Source: Flavihumibacter solisilvae (GTDB lineage Bacteria; Bacteroidota; Bacteroidia; Chitinophagales; Chitinophagaceae). From it: a stretch of DNA of 64,000 nucleotides. Positions within the stretch are counted from its first letter, which is position 1. Each line of letters begins with the position of its first letter. Position numbers and translations under genes: made by a program. The stretch covers positions 329,268 to 393,267 of the forward strand of contig NZ_JSVC01000015.1 of NCBI RefSeq assembly GCF_000814475.1, in the 5' to 3' direction. This document shows positions 53,323 to 61,874 of this stretch, piece by piece. Below the pieces are notes generated by a model. That model did not search any database, was not told the origin of the DNA, and saw nothing but the letters and a program-made list of their open reading frames with translations.

Positions 53323-54552
53323 ATGAAATCTGTGTTTACACTGGTTGGAATGATACTGCTTGGCTTTGGTTCACTGAATGCCCAGAAACTCAAAAAGGGC
53401 GTTTGGAAAGGAAGTCTTTTAAGGGAAGATGGTCAGCACATTGTTTTCTTATTTGATGTAAGCTACAAACAACAGCAGCCTGTTATACATATCATTAATG
53501 CAGATGAACGCCTCGAGGTTAAACAGGTTAGCCAAAAGGGTGATTCCGTTTTCATCGAGATGCCTTTCTTCGAATCATCCTTTGCACTTCAGCTGCAGAA
53601 GGATGGATCGCTAAAGGGAAAGTGGATCAAGGGCACGAGCCGTAAAACGCAGGAAATGCCTTTTGTTGCCACACCAGGAGTAACTGAAAGATTCCCAAAA
53701 GGGCAACCGGCTGCCGCTAAACTGGGCGGAAAGTGGGAGCTGACCTTCACCAGCAAGAATGGAAACTCAGAACCTGCAGTTGCCGAATTTCAACAAAAAG
53801 GAAATAAACTGACGGGAAGCATTTCACTCGCTTCGGGCGACTATCGCTACCTCGAGGGTATCGTAAAGGGTGACAGTCTTTTCCTCTCCACGTTTGATGG
53901 CAGTCACGCGTATGTGTTTAAGGCAAAGCTTGCCGGATCCGATCGTATTGAAAGTGGTGTACACTATTCCGGTCCGGTATACACAGGAAACTTCTCCGGC
54001 AAGCGCAACGAAAACGCAGTTCTGTCTATGGATGAAGTTGCCGTTAAGCTCAAGCCGGGCGAAGACAAACTGAATTTCCGTTTTCCTGATCTTGATGATA
54101 AACTGGTTGGCATCGATGATGCGCGGTTCCGTAATAAAGTGGTGGTGATCCAGATCATGGGCAGCTGGTGCCCGAACTGTATGGATGAAACCGCATACCT
54201 GAGCGACTTTTATAAAAAGAATAAAGAACGCGGAATTGAAATGCTGGCGCTGGCATATGAATACAGCCTCGATAACGAACGTTCAAAGAAGAGCCTGCGG
54301 AAATTCCAGCAAAGGTTCAATGTCGACTATCCCATTCTGCTGACTGGGGTCACAAGTTCTGATACTTTGCGTACGGAGAAGACACTTCCGCAGATCACGC
54401 AGATCAAATCTTTCCCGAGTACGATTTTCATAGGCAAAGATGGCAAGGTGAAGAAAGTTCATGGCGGCTTTTTTGGACCGGCTACCGGTGATCTCTATAC
54501 GCAGTATACCCGCGAGTTCGAGGAAACGATCGACTCCCTTTTGGTGGACTAA
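53323..54552 (+). CDS. Exported TlpA-like thiol-disulfide oxidoreductase
   Basis: A 409-residue protein with a signal peptide (LLGFGSLNAQ). A beta-rich N-terminal part (about 20-245) has no recognised family. A thioredoxin-like domain (about 250-400) carries the active site MGSWCPNCMDE and the cis-proline region KSFPSTIFIGKDGKVKKVHGG. It should reduce or exchange disulfides in periplasmic proteins. The N-terminal extension resembles lipocalin-like or DUF4369-type domains that often precede TlpA domains in Bacteroidota, but the match is not firm. It ends in front of the repeat-rich gap. Confidence 0.9.
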   Translation: MKSVFTLVGMILLGFGSLNAQKLKKGVWKGSLLREDGQHIVFLFDVSYKQQQPVIHIINADERLEVKQVSQKGDSVFIEMPFFESSFALQLQKDGSLKGKWIKGTSRKTQEMPFVATPGVTERFPKGQPAAAKLGGKWELTFTSKNGNSEPAVAEFQQKGNKLTGSISLASGDYRYLEGIVKGDSLFLSTFDGSHAYVFKAKLAGSDRIESGVHYSGPVYTGNFSGKRNENAVLSMDEVAVKLKPGEDKLNFRFPDLDDKLVGIDDARFRNKVVVIQIMGSWCPNCMDETAYLSDFYKKNKERGIEMLALAYEYSLDNERSKKSLRKFQQRFNVDYPILLTGVTSSDTLRTEKTLPQITQIKSFPSTIFIGKDGKVKKVHGGFFGPATGDLYTQYTREFEETIDSLLVD

Positions 54553-54567
54553 TTTGTGCCTTTTTCA

Positions 54568-54754
54568 TGTCGTTCACGCACCCCTGTGTGTGTCGTTCAT
54601 GCACTTCTGTAGCTTCCGGCTAGCTTCCGGGACGCTTCGTTATAGCTTCAAACATGCTTCAAACATGCTTCCGGGATGCTTCCGGGAAGCTTGTTTTATG
54701 CTTGTTTTATGCTTCTGGAAGGCTCTTAGACGGCTCTTAGACGGCTTCCACGGG
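54568..54754. repeat. 11-bp periodic repeat array with adjacent identical units
   Basis: From 54612 to 54754 the sequence is thirteen contiguous 11-base units, eleven beginning GCTT and two GCTC. Neighbours are identical in three pairs: GCTTCAAACAT at 54645 and 54656, GCTTGTTTTAT at 54689 and 54700, GCTCTTAGACG at 54722 and 54733. The pairs starting at 54612 and 54667 differ at three bases and one base. The left flank (54568-54611) contains a 23-base near-duplicate (TGTCGTTCA at 54568 and 54591) whose second half is also an 11-base unit. The period is not a multiple of three, so it is not a coding repeat. It lies in the gap between the convergent TlpA-like and Rrf2 genes. Confidence 0.92.
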
Positions 54755-54798
54755 TTTGCAAATTATAAGCAATTGAAAATACTTGCAAGCACTTTTTC

Positions 54799-54861
54799 AT
54801 AATCCGATTAAAAAAGGGAATAATCTGATTAAAACCGGGAATAATCCGAATTCAGGAGTAA
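54799..54861. repeat. Three 21-bp direct repeats
   Basis: Units start at 54799, 54820 and 54841. The first two share ATAATC-GATTAAAA--GGGA with three differences. The third keeps ATAATCCGA and then diverges. With the 11-bp array just to the left, almost the whole 329-base gap between genes is repetitive; no gene or terminator was seen in the remainder. Confidence 0.85.
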
Positions 54862-54881
54862 AAAAAATGAAGGATGCCAGC

Positions 54882-55295
54882 TTAATATTCCTCCGCGATA
54901 TCAGCCACCGTTCTCTCTTCGAGAATCCGTAGACTGGCATCACGTACTTCACGCATAATGTGGTTGAGGCCGCATGAGCGCTCATCGCAGTCGTCGCATT
55001 TCTTATAGAAGTTAAGGCTGGCGCAGGGCAGGAGGGCAATGGGGCCATCGAGCAGGCGGATCACGGTCGCTACCTTGATCTTTGCGGGTGGAACGGCGAA
55101 AAAGTAACCGCCGCCTTTTCCCTTCTTACTTTCCAGTAGTCCTGCTTTCCGCAGGTCGAGCAGGATGCTTTCAAGAAACTTCAGGGGAATATTCTTCTTT
55201 TCAGCAATGTCTGCAATGAGTACAGGTCCCATGCTTTCCTGCTGGGCAAGGTAGGTCAGGGCTTTTAGTCCGTATTGGGTCTTTTTGGAAATCAT
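54882..55295 (-). CDS. Rrf2 family transcriptional regulator
   Basis: A 137-residue winged-helix regulator. The DNA-binding part begins MISKKTQYGLKALTYLAQQ and continues through IADIAEKKNIPLKFLESIL and GGGYFFAVPPAKI, typical of Rrf2/IscR. A cysteine cluster lies at about residues 93-110 (CASLNFYKKCDDCDERSCGL), so it may bind an iron-sulfur cluster and sense iron, oxygen or nitric oxide. It follows dapB by 12 bases and is probably the last gene of the parA-parB-DUF5683-dapB transcript. Its targets are unknown. Confidence 0.92.
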   Translation of the reverse strand: MISKKTQYGLKALTYLAQQESMGPVLIADIAEKKNIPLKFLESILLDLRKAGLLESKKGKGGGYFFAVPPAKIKVATVIRLLDGPIALLPCASLNFYKKCDDCDERSCGLNHIMREVRDASLRILEERTVADIAEEY

Positions 55296-55307
55296 TCAGG
55301 AGGTAAT

Positions 55308-56024
55308 TTACAAACCTAATACCTCTTTCATACCATAGAGGCCTTTTTTCCCGATAATAAATTCAGCTGCGAGTACCGCACCAGTGGCAAAACCGGTACG
55401 GTTATGTGCCGTGTGGATGATCTCGATATCGTCGATCTCTGAACTGTAAAGGACTTTATGGGTGCCCGGGGCGGGGTCGATCCTTTCACTGATGATCCCG
55501 AGCTCCTGCGGATTATCCGACATATTGTTCACCCACTTCTTCAGTTGCGGAATCCGCTGTATCACCTGTTCGGCGAGGGTTACGGCTGTTCCGCTGGGTG
55601 CATCTTTCTTCTGGGTGTGATGGATCTCTTCCATTGAAACAGTATAGTCAGGATGAGAAGACATCAGCTCAGCGAGGCGTTTGTTCACTTCAAAAAAGAT
55701 ATTTACACCCACCGAATAGTTGCTGGCATATACCATAGCGCACTGTTGCTGCAACGCGTATTCCTCCACCGCTTCGTATTTGTCGAGCCAACCGGTAGAA
55801 CCACATACCACGGGAACATTGTATTCAAACAGCTTCATCACGTTGTCGTACGCACTGTGCGGACTTGTGAATTCTATCGCAACATCAGCATTAGCCAGGT
55901 TTTCACGGGTAAACTGGTCGATATTGTCTACATCTATTTTCAGTACTATTTCATGGCCTCTTTCCAGGGCGATTTTTTCAATTGCCTGGCCCATTTTGCC
56001 ATATCCGATTAACGCAATACGCAT
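55308..56024 (-). CDS. dapB: 4-hydroxy-tetrahydrodipicolinate reductase
   Basis: A 238-residue NAD(P)H-dependent enzyme of the lysine/diaminopimelate pathway. The cofactor motif is IALIGYGKMGQAIE (residues 2-15). IEFTSPHSA and VVCGSTGWL line the active site. The catalytic region is EEIHHTQKKDAPSGTAVTLAEQ, with the HH pair and the lysine. DapD, a later enzyme of the same pathway, is encoded about 6 kb away on the other strand. No defects seen. Confidence 0.96.
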   Translation of the reverse strand: MRIALIGYGKMGQAIEKIALERGHEIVLKIDVDNIDQFTRENLANADVAIEFTSPHSAYDNVMKLFEYNVPVVCGSTGWLDKYEAVEEYALQQQCAMVYASNYSVGVNIFFEVNKRLAELMSSHPDYTVSMEEIHHTQKKDAPSGTAVTLAEQVIQRIPQLKKWVNNMSDNPQELGIISERIDPAPGTHKVLYSSEIDDIEIIHTAHNRTGFATGAVLAAEFIIGKKGLYGMKEVLGL

Positions 56025-56069
56025 GGTTCTGATTAATAAGTGAAAACTAAAAAGGAAAAATTGGCGATC

Positions 56070-56108
56070 CCAAAATTAAGCAAAAGGACAACCCGTTTTT
56101 AATTTTGG
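56070..56108. repeat. Inverted repeat between DUF5683 gene and dapB
   Basis: Perfect 10-base arms CCAAAATTAA (56070-56079) and TTAATTTTGG (56099-56108) surround a 19-base loop. The right arm covers the stop codon of the DUF5683 gene. It may be an RNA hairpin that adjusts expression of dapB relative to the upstream genes, or a chance AT-rich palindrome. Confidence 0.5.
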
Positions 56109-56812
56109 AATTTCAATTTTGACTTGGCGGAGTGTATGTCGAACTTCAGGGTCAAACCTGCTACACTGCCGTAAGTACCGTTGGGTAATTGGGGCTTGAA
56201 CTTCATACTCAATGTCGGGCTCACATCAAACTCTTTCAGGTGTGCATCAACGGTAGCGTCTATCACGTTCAATCCCCAGAATAGTGCAAAGATGAGTACA
56301 GAGTAGTCTATGTTCCGGCGCACTTCCCGACGGTAGTTGTCGAGACCATTCACATTGCCGCGGATCACGTGCTGCTGCAGGTAGTCGGGAACGTTAGCAT
56401 AGTTCGCCGTGTCCTTGGTTACGGTAACCTTGTAGGCATACCGGACATCCTTGTAGGTTTGCAGGTTATCGAAGAAGATATAGCCGGTGATACCCAGCGC
56501 GGCATATACGATGGGAACTTTCCAGTATTTCTTGTTGTACACCTGTCCCCAGCCAGGAATCAGGGCAGAGCGGATGGCTGCCCGGCGCGGATGGTTGGGC
56601 CCTTTCGGAATGGTGTCGATGTTAGACTTTTTAAGCTGCGTTTCATCCACAACATCTGATTTGATCCGCATGCCCTGCACACGCGTTACGACGGAATCTT
56701 TGGGAATGGTTTCCCGTACAATGGGAACCACAACAACAGTATCCTGCGCAAATGCCGGGCTAACACCGAAAATTATGCACAGGATACAGGCGAAAAATCT
56801 GGTTTGTTTCAT
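56099..56812 (-). CDS. DUF5683 family membrane protein
   Basis: A 237-residue protein with a signal peptide (GVSPAFAQ). The conserved patch PRRAAIRSALIPGWGQVYNKKYWKVP (about 75-100) is the hallmark of DUF5683. One or two membrane spans follow (VYAALGITGYIFF and YSVLIFALFWGLNVIDATVDAHL). The function is unknown. Its place next to parB, four bases after it, and upstream of dapB is a recurrent Bacteroidota arrangement and may reflect a role in envelope growth. Confidence 0.88.
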   Translation of the reverse strand: MKQTRFFACILCIIFGVSPAFAQDTVVVVPIVRETIPKDSVVTRVQGMRIKSDVVDETQLKKSNIDTIPKGPNHPRRAAIRSALIPGWGQVYNKKYWKVPIVYAALGITGYIFFDNLQTYKDVRYAYKVTVTKDTANYANVPDYLQQHVIRGNVNGLDNYRREVRRNIDYSVLIFALFWGLNVIDATVDAHLKEFDVSPTLSMKFKPQLPNGTYGSVAGLTLKFDIHSAKSKLKFQN

Positions 56813-56816
56813 GTGA

Positions 56817-57734
56817 TCAGTTCACCGTCACACCCATCGCTTCCAGGATCTTATTCAGTTCCTGGATGGAATAATATTCCAGGGTGATGCTGCCATGTCC
56901 TTTCTTGTTATGAGCGAGTTTCACCCGGGTGCTGAAATGTGTCGCTAAATTATCTTCTATTTTCTTGTAAGCTGGAGGTAAGGCTGGTTTTGCAGCATTT
57001 TTAACAGCCGGGGCTTCCTCTTTGTACATCTTACGCACCAGTTCTTCTGTCTGCCTAACGGACAGTCCCTTATTCTTGATCTCGTTGAAAATATACAGCT
57101 GCTTGTCCACCACATCCACATTGATCAGCGCACGCGCATGACCCATACTGATGTCTGCGTTACGCACTGACACCTGGATATCGGGCGGGAGTTTCAGCAG
57201 CCTGATATAGTTGGCAACCGTACTTCTTTCCTTTCCCATTCTTTCTGCAACCTGCTCCTGGGTATAGCTAAGTTCATCCATCATGCGCTTGTAACTGAGA
57301 CTTACTTCAATCGCATTCAGGTCTTCACGCTGCAGGTTCTCCAGCAACGCGAGCTCCAGCAACTGCTGGTCATTTGCCTGCCTGATATAGGCGGGAAGGT
57401 CTTTCAGTCCTGCAATCTTCGAAGCGCGGAACCTTCTTTCACCCGAGATCAGCCTGTACTTGCCTGAAGGCAGTTTTGATACCGTGATAGGCTGGATAAT
57501 GTCGTGGATCTTAATGCTCGCCGCCAGTTCATTCAGTGCCTGCTCGTCGAAGTCGTGACGGGGCTGCTTGGGGTTGGTCTCGATCTGGTCGATTGCGATC
57601 CGCATCATTCCGGTGGCTTGTTCAACCACCTGGGGTTTCAGCTGGCCTGACGTGTTTTTCAGGTCAGCATCTATGTTCTGCAGCAGGGAACGGATTCCCT
57701 TGCCGAGTGCTTCTTTTTTATTCGGACTGTTCAT
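56817..57734 (-). CDS. parB: Chromosome partitioning protein ParB/Spo0J
   Basis: A 305-residue centromere-binding CTPase. A short N-terminal ParA-interaction tail (KKEALGKGIRSLL) precedes the ParB/sulfiredoxin domain (IDQIETNPKQPRHDFDEQ, LISGERRFRASKIAGL with the CTP-binding GERR). The helix-turn-helix (YTQEQVAERMGKERSTVANYIRLLKLP, about 152-178) and a C-terminal dimer domain (KGHGSITLEYYS) follow. It loads at parS sites and guides chromosome segregation with ParA. No good parS site was found in the window. Confidence 0.95.
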   Translation of the reverse strand: MNSPNKKEALGKGIRSLLQNIDADLKNTSGQLKPQVVEQATGMMRIAIDQIETNPKQPRHDFDEQALNELAASIKIHDIIQPITVSKLPSGKYRLISGERRFRASKIAGLKDLPAYIRQANDQQLLELALLENLQREDLNAIEVSLSYKRMMDELSYTQEQVAERMGKERSTVANYIRLLKLPPDIQVSVRNADISMGHARALINVDVVDKQLYIFNEIKNKGLSVRQTEELVRKMYKEEAPAVKNAAKPALPPAYKKIEDNLATHFSTRVKLAHNKKGHGSITLEYYSIQELNKILEAMGVTVN

Positions 57735-57779
57735 GTTTCAAAGTAAAAAGTCAAAAGTAGAAATTGAAAATTGCCAGGC

Positions 57780-58610
57780 TTATGCTTCCTCGTCGGCTTC
57801 GCCCTCGGGCACTTCCATGATCCTTTCTTCCTGGCTGATGCGCGTCATATTGTTTTTCTGGAGGATCTCCTTTGCGAGGTTGAGGTAGTTAACAGAGCCT
57901 TTGCTGTACGCATCGTATAGTATCACCGGTTTTCCTACGGAAGGGGCTTCACTGATCCGCGTATTCCGGTGAACGATGGTATCGAATACCAGTTCATCGA
58001 AATGCCTGCGGACTTCACTCACCACCTGGTTGCAGAGCCTTAAGCGGCCATCATACATGGTCATCAGGATCCCTTCAATCGCCAGCTCCTGGTTGAGCCG
58101 GTTCTGAACGATCTTGATGGTATTAAGCAGTTTCCCGAGTCCTTCAAGGGCGAAGAATTCGGTCTGCACCGGAACGATCACCGAATTGGCAGCCGTAAGG
58201 GCGTTTACGGTTATCAGTCCAAGTGAAGGCGAACAATCGATCACAATAAAATCGTAATCATCCTGTATGGGCTGGAGAATTCCTTTCAGCACATTCTCAC
58301 GGTTGGGATAATTGATCATTTCAATTTCCGCACCAACCAGGTCAATATGCGAGGGAACCACGTCGAGGTGGGGAATATCTGTTTTCAGGATCACATCCCG
58401 GATGGGAGTTGCATTCACCATGCAGTCGTAAAGACTCTGCGTGACATTATGCAGGTCGAAGCCCACACCGGTTGTACTGTTGGCCTGTGGGTCGGCATCC
58501 ACCAGCAACGTGCGGAATTCGAGCACGGCAAAACTTGCCGCCAGGTTAATAGCAGTTGTGGTTTTTCCTACACCACCTTTCTGATTTGCAACGCCAATGA
58601 TTCTTGCCAT
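57780..58610 (-). CDS. parA: Chromosome partitioning ATPase ParA/Soj
   Basis: A 276-residue ATPase with the deviant Walker [15 protein letters not shown] (about 10-23), Walker A' [14 protein letters not shown] and Walker [15 protein letters not shown]-bound dimers coat the nucleoid and move ParB-parS complexes. The C-terminal 20 residues are acidic ([12 protein letters not shown]) and extend past the usual end of the family. It is followed after 45 bases by parB. Such pairs often lie near the replication origin, but no dnaA or origin-like repeats were seen here. Confidence 0.95.
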   Translation of the reverse strand: MARIIGVANQKGGVGKTTTAINLAASFAVLEFRTLLVDADPQANSTTGVGFDLHNVTQSLYDCMVNATPIRDVILKTDIPHLDVVPSHIDLVGAEIEMINYPNRENVLKGILQPIQDDYDFIVIDCSPSLGLITVNALTAANSVIVPVQTEFFALEGLGKLLNTIKIVQNRLNQELAIEGILMTMYDGRLRLCNQVVSEVRRHFDELVFDTIVHRNTRISEAPSVGKPVILYDAYSKGSVNYLNLAKEILQKNNMTRISQEERIMEVPEGEADEEA

Positions 58611-58649
58611 AATAGATCCTCGTTCTTGCGTGGTTTTCCAGGGTTTGAA

Positions 58650-59330
58650 TTATATATTCACAGTGGCGCCAATCGGCACCAGGTTTAGTTTTTTTCCCGC
58701 AGCGGCAAATACCTGCTGCGCAGCTGCATGGTCAATTTTGATATAGCCGAAAGTGTCGTAATGAACACCGATGATGTTCGTGCACTGCACCATGTCGGCG
58801 CATGCCAGCGCATCAGTAGCGTCCATGGTAAAGTTGTCGCCAATTGGCAACACCGCAAAATTAAGTTTTGCCCATCGGGGAATGAGCTGCATGTCCATCG
58901 TTAACGCCGTATCACCGCTATAGTAAAAATTTCCAGCATCTGTAAATACAATGAAGCCCATCGGGTTACCGCCATAGCTTCCGTCGGGCATGCTGCTCGA
59001 ATGTTGCGCTACCACGCATTTTACGCGGAAATCCCCAAAATCGCGGCCGCCCCCGGTATTCATGGGGTGGGTGTTGGTCACACCCTGCTGTTCCAGCCAG
59101 CCGGTCACTTCATAGGCACCGATCACCTTCGCCCCGGTCCGTTTCGCAATGGCGACACAATCCGCCACGTGGTCGGCATGGCCGTGCGAAACCAGGATAT
59201 AATCCGCTGCAATACTGTTCACATCAATCCCGCCGGCCAGTTCATTGGGCGTAATAAATGGATCAAACAATATATGTTTGCCATTGATCGCCACCGAAAA
59301 ACAGGAATGACCGTAATAAGTGAATTGCAT
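58650..59330 (-). CDS. Metallo-beta-lactamase-fold hydrolase (UPF0173/YtkL-like)
   Basis: A 226-residue metal-dependent hydrolase. The zinc motif is LVSHGHADHVADC (about residues 47-59). It starts MQFTYYGHSCFSV and later has YSGDTALTMDMQLI and IGVHYDTFGYI, which define the UPF0173 group. The substrate is unknown; members have been described as general metal-dependent hydrolases. It lies 39 bases upstream of parA on the same strand and may share its promoter. Confidence 0.92.
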   Translation of the reverse strand: MQFTYYGHSCFSVAINGKHILFDPFITPNELAGGIDVNSIAADYILVSHGHADHVADCVAIAKRTGAKVIGAYEVTGWLEQQGVTNTHPMNTGGGRDFGDFRVKCVVAQHSSSMPDGSYGGNPMGFIVFTDAGNFYYSGDTALTMDMQLIPRWAKLNFAVLPIGDNFTMDATDALACADMVQCTNIIGVHYDTFGYIKIDHAAAQQVFAAAGKKLNLVPIGATVNI

Positions 59331-59410
59331 TCTATATTATTATACCTTTTGGGGTAAGGATGGCAAAAATAACGTTTCGGGGCAATAATTTTACAGACAG
59401 AAAGATTTAT

Positions 59411-59911
59411 ATGTATACCATCATCTCCGGCACCAACAGACCAGGCAGTAATACCATAAAAATCGCGCGGCAGTACCACCATATCATGGAGCAGAAGGGA
59501 GTGGAAACGCGCCTGATCTCGCTGGAAAACCTGGATGTGAGTCTGCGGAACGACTCCATCCGTGAGCTGGAAGCATCCGTGCTGATCCCGACGGAAAAAT
59601 TCATTTTCGTATCCCCTGAATACAACGGCAGCATTCCCGGGGTGTTGAAATCCCTGTTCGACAGCAGCGATATCCAGCGCGTGTGGTGGGGGAAGAAGGC
59701 CCTGCTCACCGGCGTTTCAACCGGAAGGGCGGGTAACCTGCGCGGCATGGAACACCTTACAGGGATCTTAAATTACATGAAAGTTTACGTGCATCCGAAC
59801 AAACTGCCGATATCGGTTGTGAATGTATTGCTGAACCTTGATGGCAGCATTAAAGATGAGCCTACGCTCTATGCCATCAATCACCAGCTCGATGAATTCA
59901 TTGCATTTTAA
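59411..59911 (+). CDS. NADPH-dependent FMN reductase family protein
   Basis: A 166-residue flavodoxin-fold oxidoreductase from ATG 59411. An ATG at 59360 opens a 17-residue extension that does not fit the family, whose N-terminus is the YTIISGTNRPGSNT phosphate loop (residues 2-15). FVSPEYNGSIPGVLKSLFD is the conserved dimer and flavin region. It likely reduces FMN, quinones or chromate-like acceptors; the true substrate is unknown. It is followed after 12 bases by the phosphoesterase gene. Confidence 0.88.
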   Translation: MYTIISGTNRPGSNTIKIARQYHHIMEQKGVETRLISLENLDVSLRNDSIRELEASVLIPTEKFIFVSPEYNGSIPGVLKSLFDSSDIQRVWWGKKALLTGVSTGRAGNLRGMEHLTGILNYMKVYVHPNKLPISVVNVLLNLDGSIKDEPTLYAINHQLDEFIAF

Positions 59912-59923
59912 AAACGCTGATCA

Positions 59924-61171
59924 ATGCGCAATTCCGGTTTTCTCTGGGTGATCATCGCCATCCTGCTGATCCTCGACATTTATGTTTTCCAGGCCCTCCG
60001 GTTCGTGAGCCAGGGTGCCGGGTCAAAGACAAGAATCATTCTGCACACAGCTTACTGGACGATCTCCGTGCTGGCAATGGGTTTCCTGATCGCATTTCCC
60101 TACCTCGACACCACTAATTGGCCGCGGTCGCTGCGGAGCTATATTTTCGCCATCATTGTCGGTCTCTTCTTTGCGAAGCTTATCGCTTCCATTTTTATTC
60201 TGGTTGATGATGTGCGAAGAGGAGCGATGTGGACGATCGGGAAATTGTACAGTAATCCGTCTGTGCCGGTTTCGCTGGCTCCGAACGGCATCACCCGTTC
60301 TGCTTTCCTCAGTTGGCTTGGACTGGCGGCGGGCAGTACCCTACTCGGGACTTTCATTTACGGGTTTTCCAACAAGTATAATTACAATGTGAAGAAGTTG
60401 AAGCTGGCTTATGGTCACCTGCCGCTTGCGTTTAAAGGATTGAAGATCGTGCACATCAGCGATATCCATTCCGGCAGCTTCACAGATCACCGTGCCGTTG
60501 AAAAAGGCGTGAAGAAGATCATGGATCAGAAGCCCGACATGATCCTGTTTACCGGCGATCTCGTGAACGACAGGGCTACGGAGATGGACGACTTCAAACA
60601 TCTCTTTGCACAGCTCAGCGCACCTATGGGTGTTTTCTCCACGCTAGGTAATCATGACTACGGTGATTATGTTCGCTGGGATTCGCCCGAAGTAAAAATT
60701 GAAAACCTCGAGAAACTGAAAGGCGTACATAAAGAAATGGGCTGGCGATTATTAATGAATGAACACGTTGTGGTAGAACGTGGTGGTGAACAGATCGCAT
60801 TGCTCGGCATCGAGAACTGGAGTGCGAAAGGAAATTTTCCAAAGTATGGTAAGCTTCCCGATGCATATAAAGGAACCGAAAGTTATCCCTTCCGCATATT
60901 GATGAGTCACGACCCGAGTCACTGGGATGGCGAGGTACGCAACAATTATCCCGATATAGATCTTACCCTGAGCGGACATACCCACGGCATGCAGTTCGGG
61001 GTTGAAATGCCCGGCTTCCGCTGGAGCCCTGTCCAATACATGTATAAGCAATGGGCAGGGTTGTATGAAGAAGGAACACAAAAACTTTATGTGAACCGTG
61101 GCTTCGGTTTCATTGGTTATCCCGGCCGCGTGGGTATCCTTCCCGAGATAACGGTCATAGAACTGGTGTAG
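59924..61171 (+). CDS. Membrane-anchored metallophosphoesterase
   Basis: A 415-residue calcineurin-like phosphoesterase. About four membrane segments occupy the first 150 residues (LWVIIAILLILDIYVF, TAYWTISVLAMGFLIAFPYL, YIFAIIVGLFFAKLIASIFIL, and one near 128-146). All five catalytic motifs follow: HISDIHSGS, TGDLVND, LGNHDYGDY, MSHDPSHW and LSGHTHGMQFG. The YaeI-like group hydrolyses lipid-linked phosphates such as UDP-diacylglucosamine or undecaprenyl compounds in some species; for this protein the substrate is inferred only as envelope-related. Confidence 0.9.
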   Translation: MRNSGFLWVIIAILLILDIYVFQALRFVSQGAGSKTRIILHTAYWTISVLAMGFLIAFPYLDTTNWPRSLRSYIFAIIVGLFFAKLIASIFILVDDVRRGAMWTIGKLYSNPSVPVSLAPNGITRSAFLSWLGLAAGSTLLGTFIYGFSNKYNYNVKKLKLAYGHLPLAFKGLKIVHISDIHSGSFTDHRAVEKGVKKIMDQKPDMILFTGDLVNDRATEMDDFKHLFAQLSAPMGVFSTLGNHDYGDYVRWDSPEVKIENLEKLKGVHKEMGWRLLMNEHVVVERGGEQIALLGIENWSAKGNFPKYGKLPDAYKGTESYPFRILMSHDPSHWDGEVRNNYPDIDLTLSGHTHGMQFGVEMPGFRWSPVQYMYKQWAGLYEEGTQKLYVNRGFGFIGYPGRVGILPEITVIELV

Positions 61172-61260
61172 ACGGGCTTCCACAAATTTGCGCTTAATTA
61201 ACAGCCATTACATCTGGTTGGCATACCAATTGAATTAACTTTCAATCAAATACCCGTTTT

Positions 61261-61854
61261 ATGAAATCGAGATTATTTGCATTGCTGGCCATGTTAATGG
61301 CGTATTCTTATTCGCAGGCCCAGGGTTTTCATCTTGGGATAAAAGGGGGCGCAAACATTACGAAAATTGATGGCAAGGAATTGAAAGATGAGTTCAACTA
61401 TGGCTACCATCTTGGTGGTTTTGCTGAACTCGGACTGGGAAAAAAATGGTTCATCCAGCCGGAATTATTGTGGTCACAATATAACACGCAGACTGCCGAT
61501 GATTTTGAAGACATCGTGAATGACGCAAAACCTGGCAGTTCGAACCAGGACATTAAACTGAATTACCTCACCATTCCGATTACATTGAACTACAGGTTGC
61601 TCGACTGGCTAAGCCTGCAGGCCGGACCGCAGTTCGGCGTATTGCTGGACAATGAAAAGGATCTTCTCGCAAATGGAAAGGAAGCATTTGAGTCCGGCGA
61701 TTTCGCTTTGCTCGCTGGTGCACAGGTCAACTTTGGTGCGTTCCGGATCACCGGGCGTTACTACAGCGGGCTTAAAGACATCAACACCTCAGAGCTTGAA
61801 AATGCCTGGAAGAACAAGGGTTTCCAGGTTAGTGTTGGCATAAAAATCTTATAG
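61261..61854 (+). CDS. Outer membrane beta-barrel protein (PorT-like family)
   Basis: A 197-residue protein with a signal peptide (MLMAYSYSQAQG) and a small beta-barrel. Strand patterns typical of the outer membrane beta-barrel family of Bacteroidota are FHLGIKGGANITKIDG, GYHLGGFAELGLGKKWFIQPELLWSQY, YLTIPITLNYRLLDWLSLQAGPQFGVLL and the ending FQVSVGIKIL. Many such proteins exist per genome and individual roles are unknown. It is unlikely to be PorT itself, since type IX-specific features are not evident. Confidence 0.85.
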   Translation: MKSRLFALLAMLMAYSYSQAQGFHLGIKGGANITKIDGKELKDEFNYGYHLGGFAELGLGKKWFIQPELLWSQYNTQTADDFEDIVNDAKPGSSNQDIKLNYLTIPITLNYRLLDWLSLQAGPQFGVLLDNEKDLLANGKEAFESGDFALLAGAQVNFGAFRITGRYYSGLKDINTSELENAWKNKGFQVSVGIKIL

Positions 61855-61874
61855 CGTTTACACCTGTTCTTCAT

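Noticed and set aside
54568..54754. CRISPR array
   Set aside because: Units are contiguous 11-mers with no 25-40 base spacers between conserved repeats, and no cas gene is present.
54461..54802. 113-residue plus-strand open frame across the repeat array
   Set aside because: Its first part is an out-of-frame shadow of the TlpA-like gene and the rest is translated 11-bp repeat with no protein-like pattern.
56805..56820. parS-like sequence TGTTTCATGTGATCAG near parB
   Set aside because: Only 11 of 16 bases match TGTTTCACGTGAAACA and one arm of the palindrome is lost; it is explained by the DUF5683 start codon and signal peptide codons.
57735..57779. Leader or small gene between parA and parB
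   Set aside because: The 45-base gap holds no frame of useful length and no clear structure.
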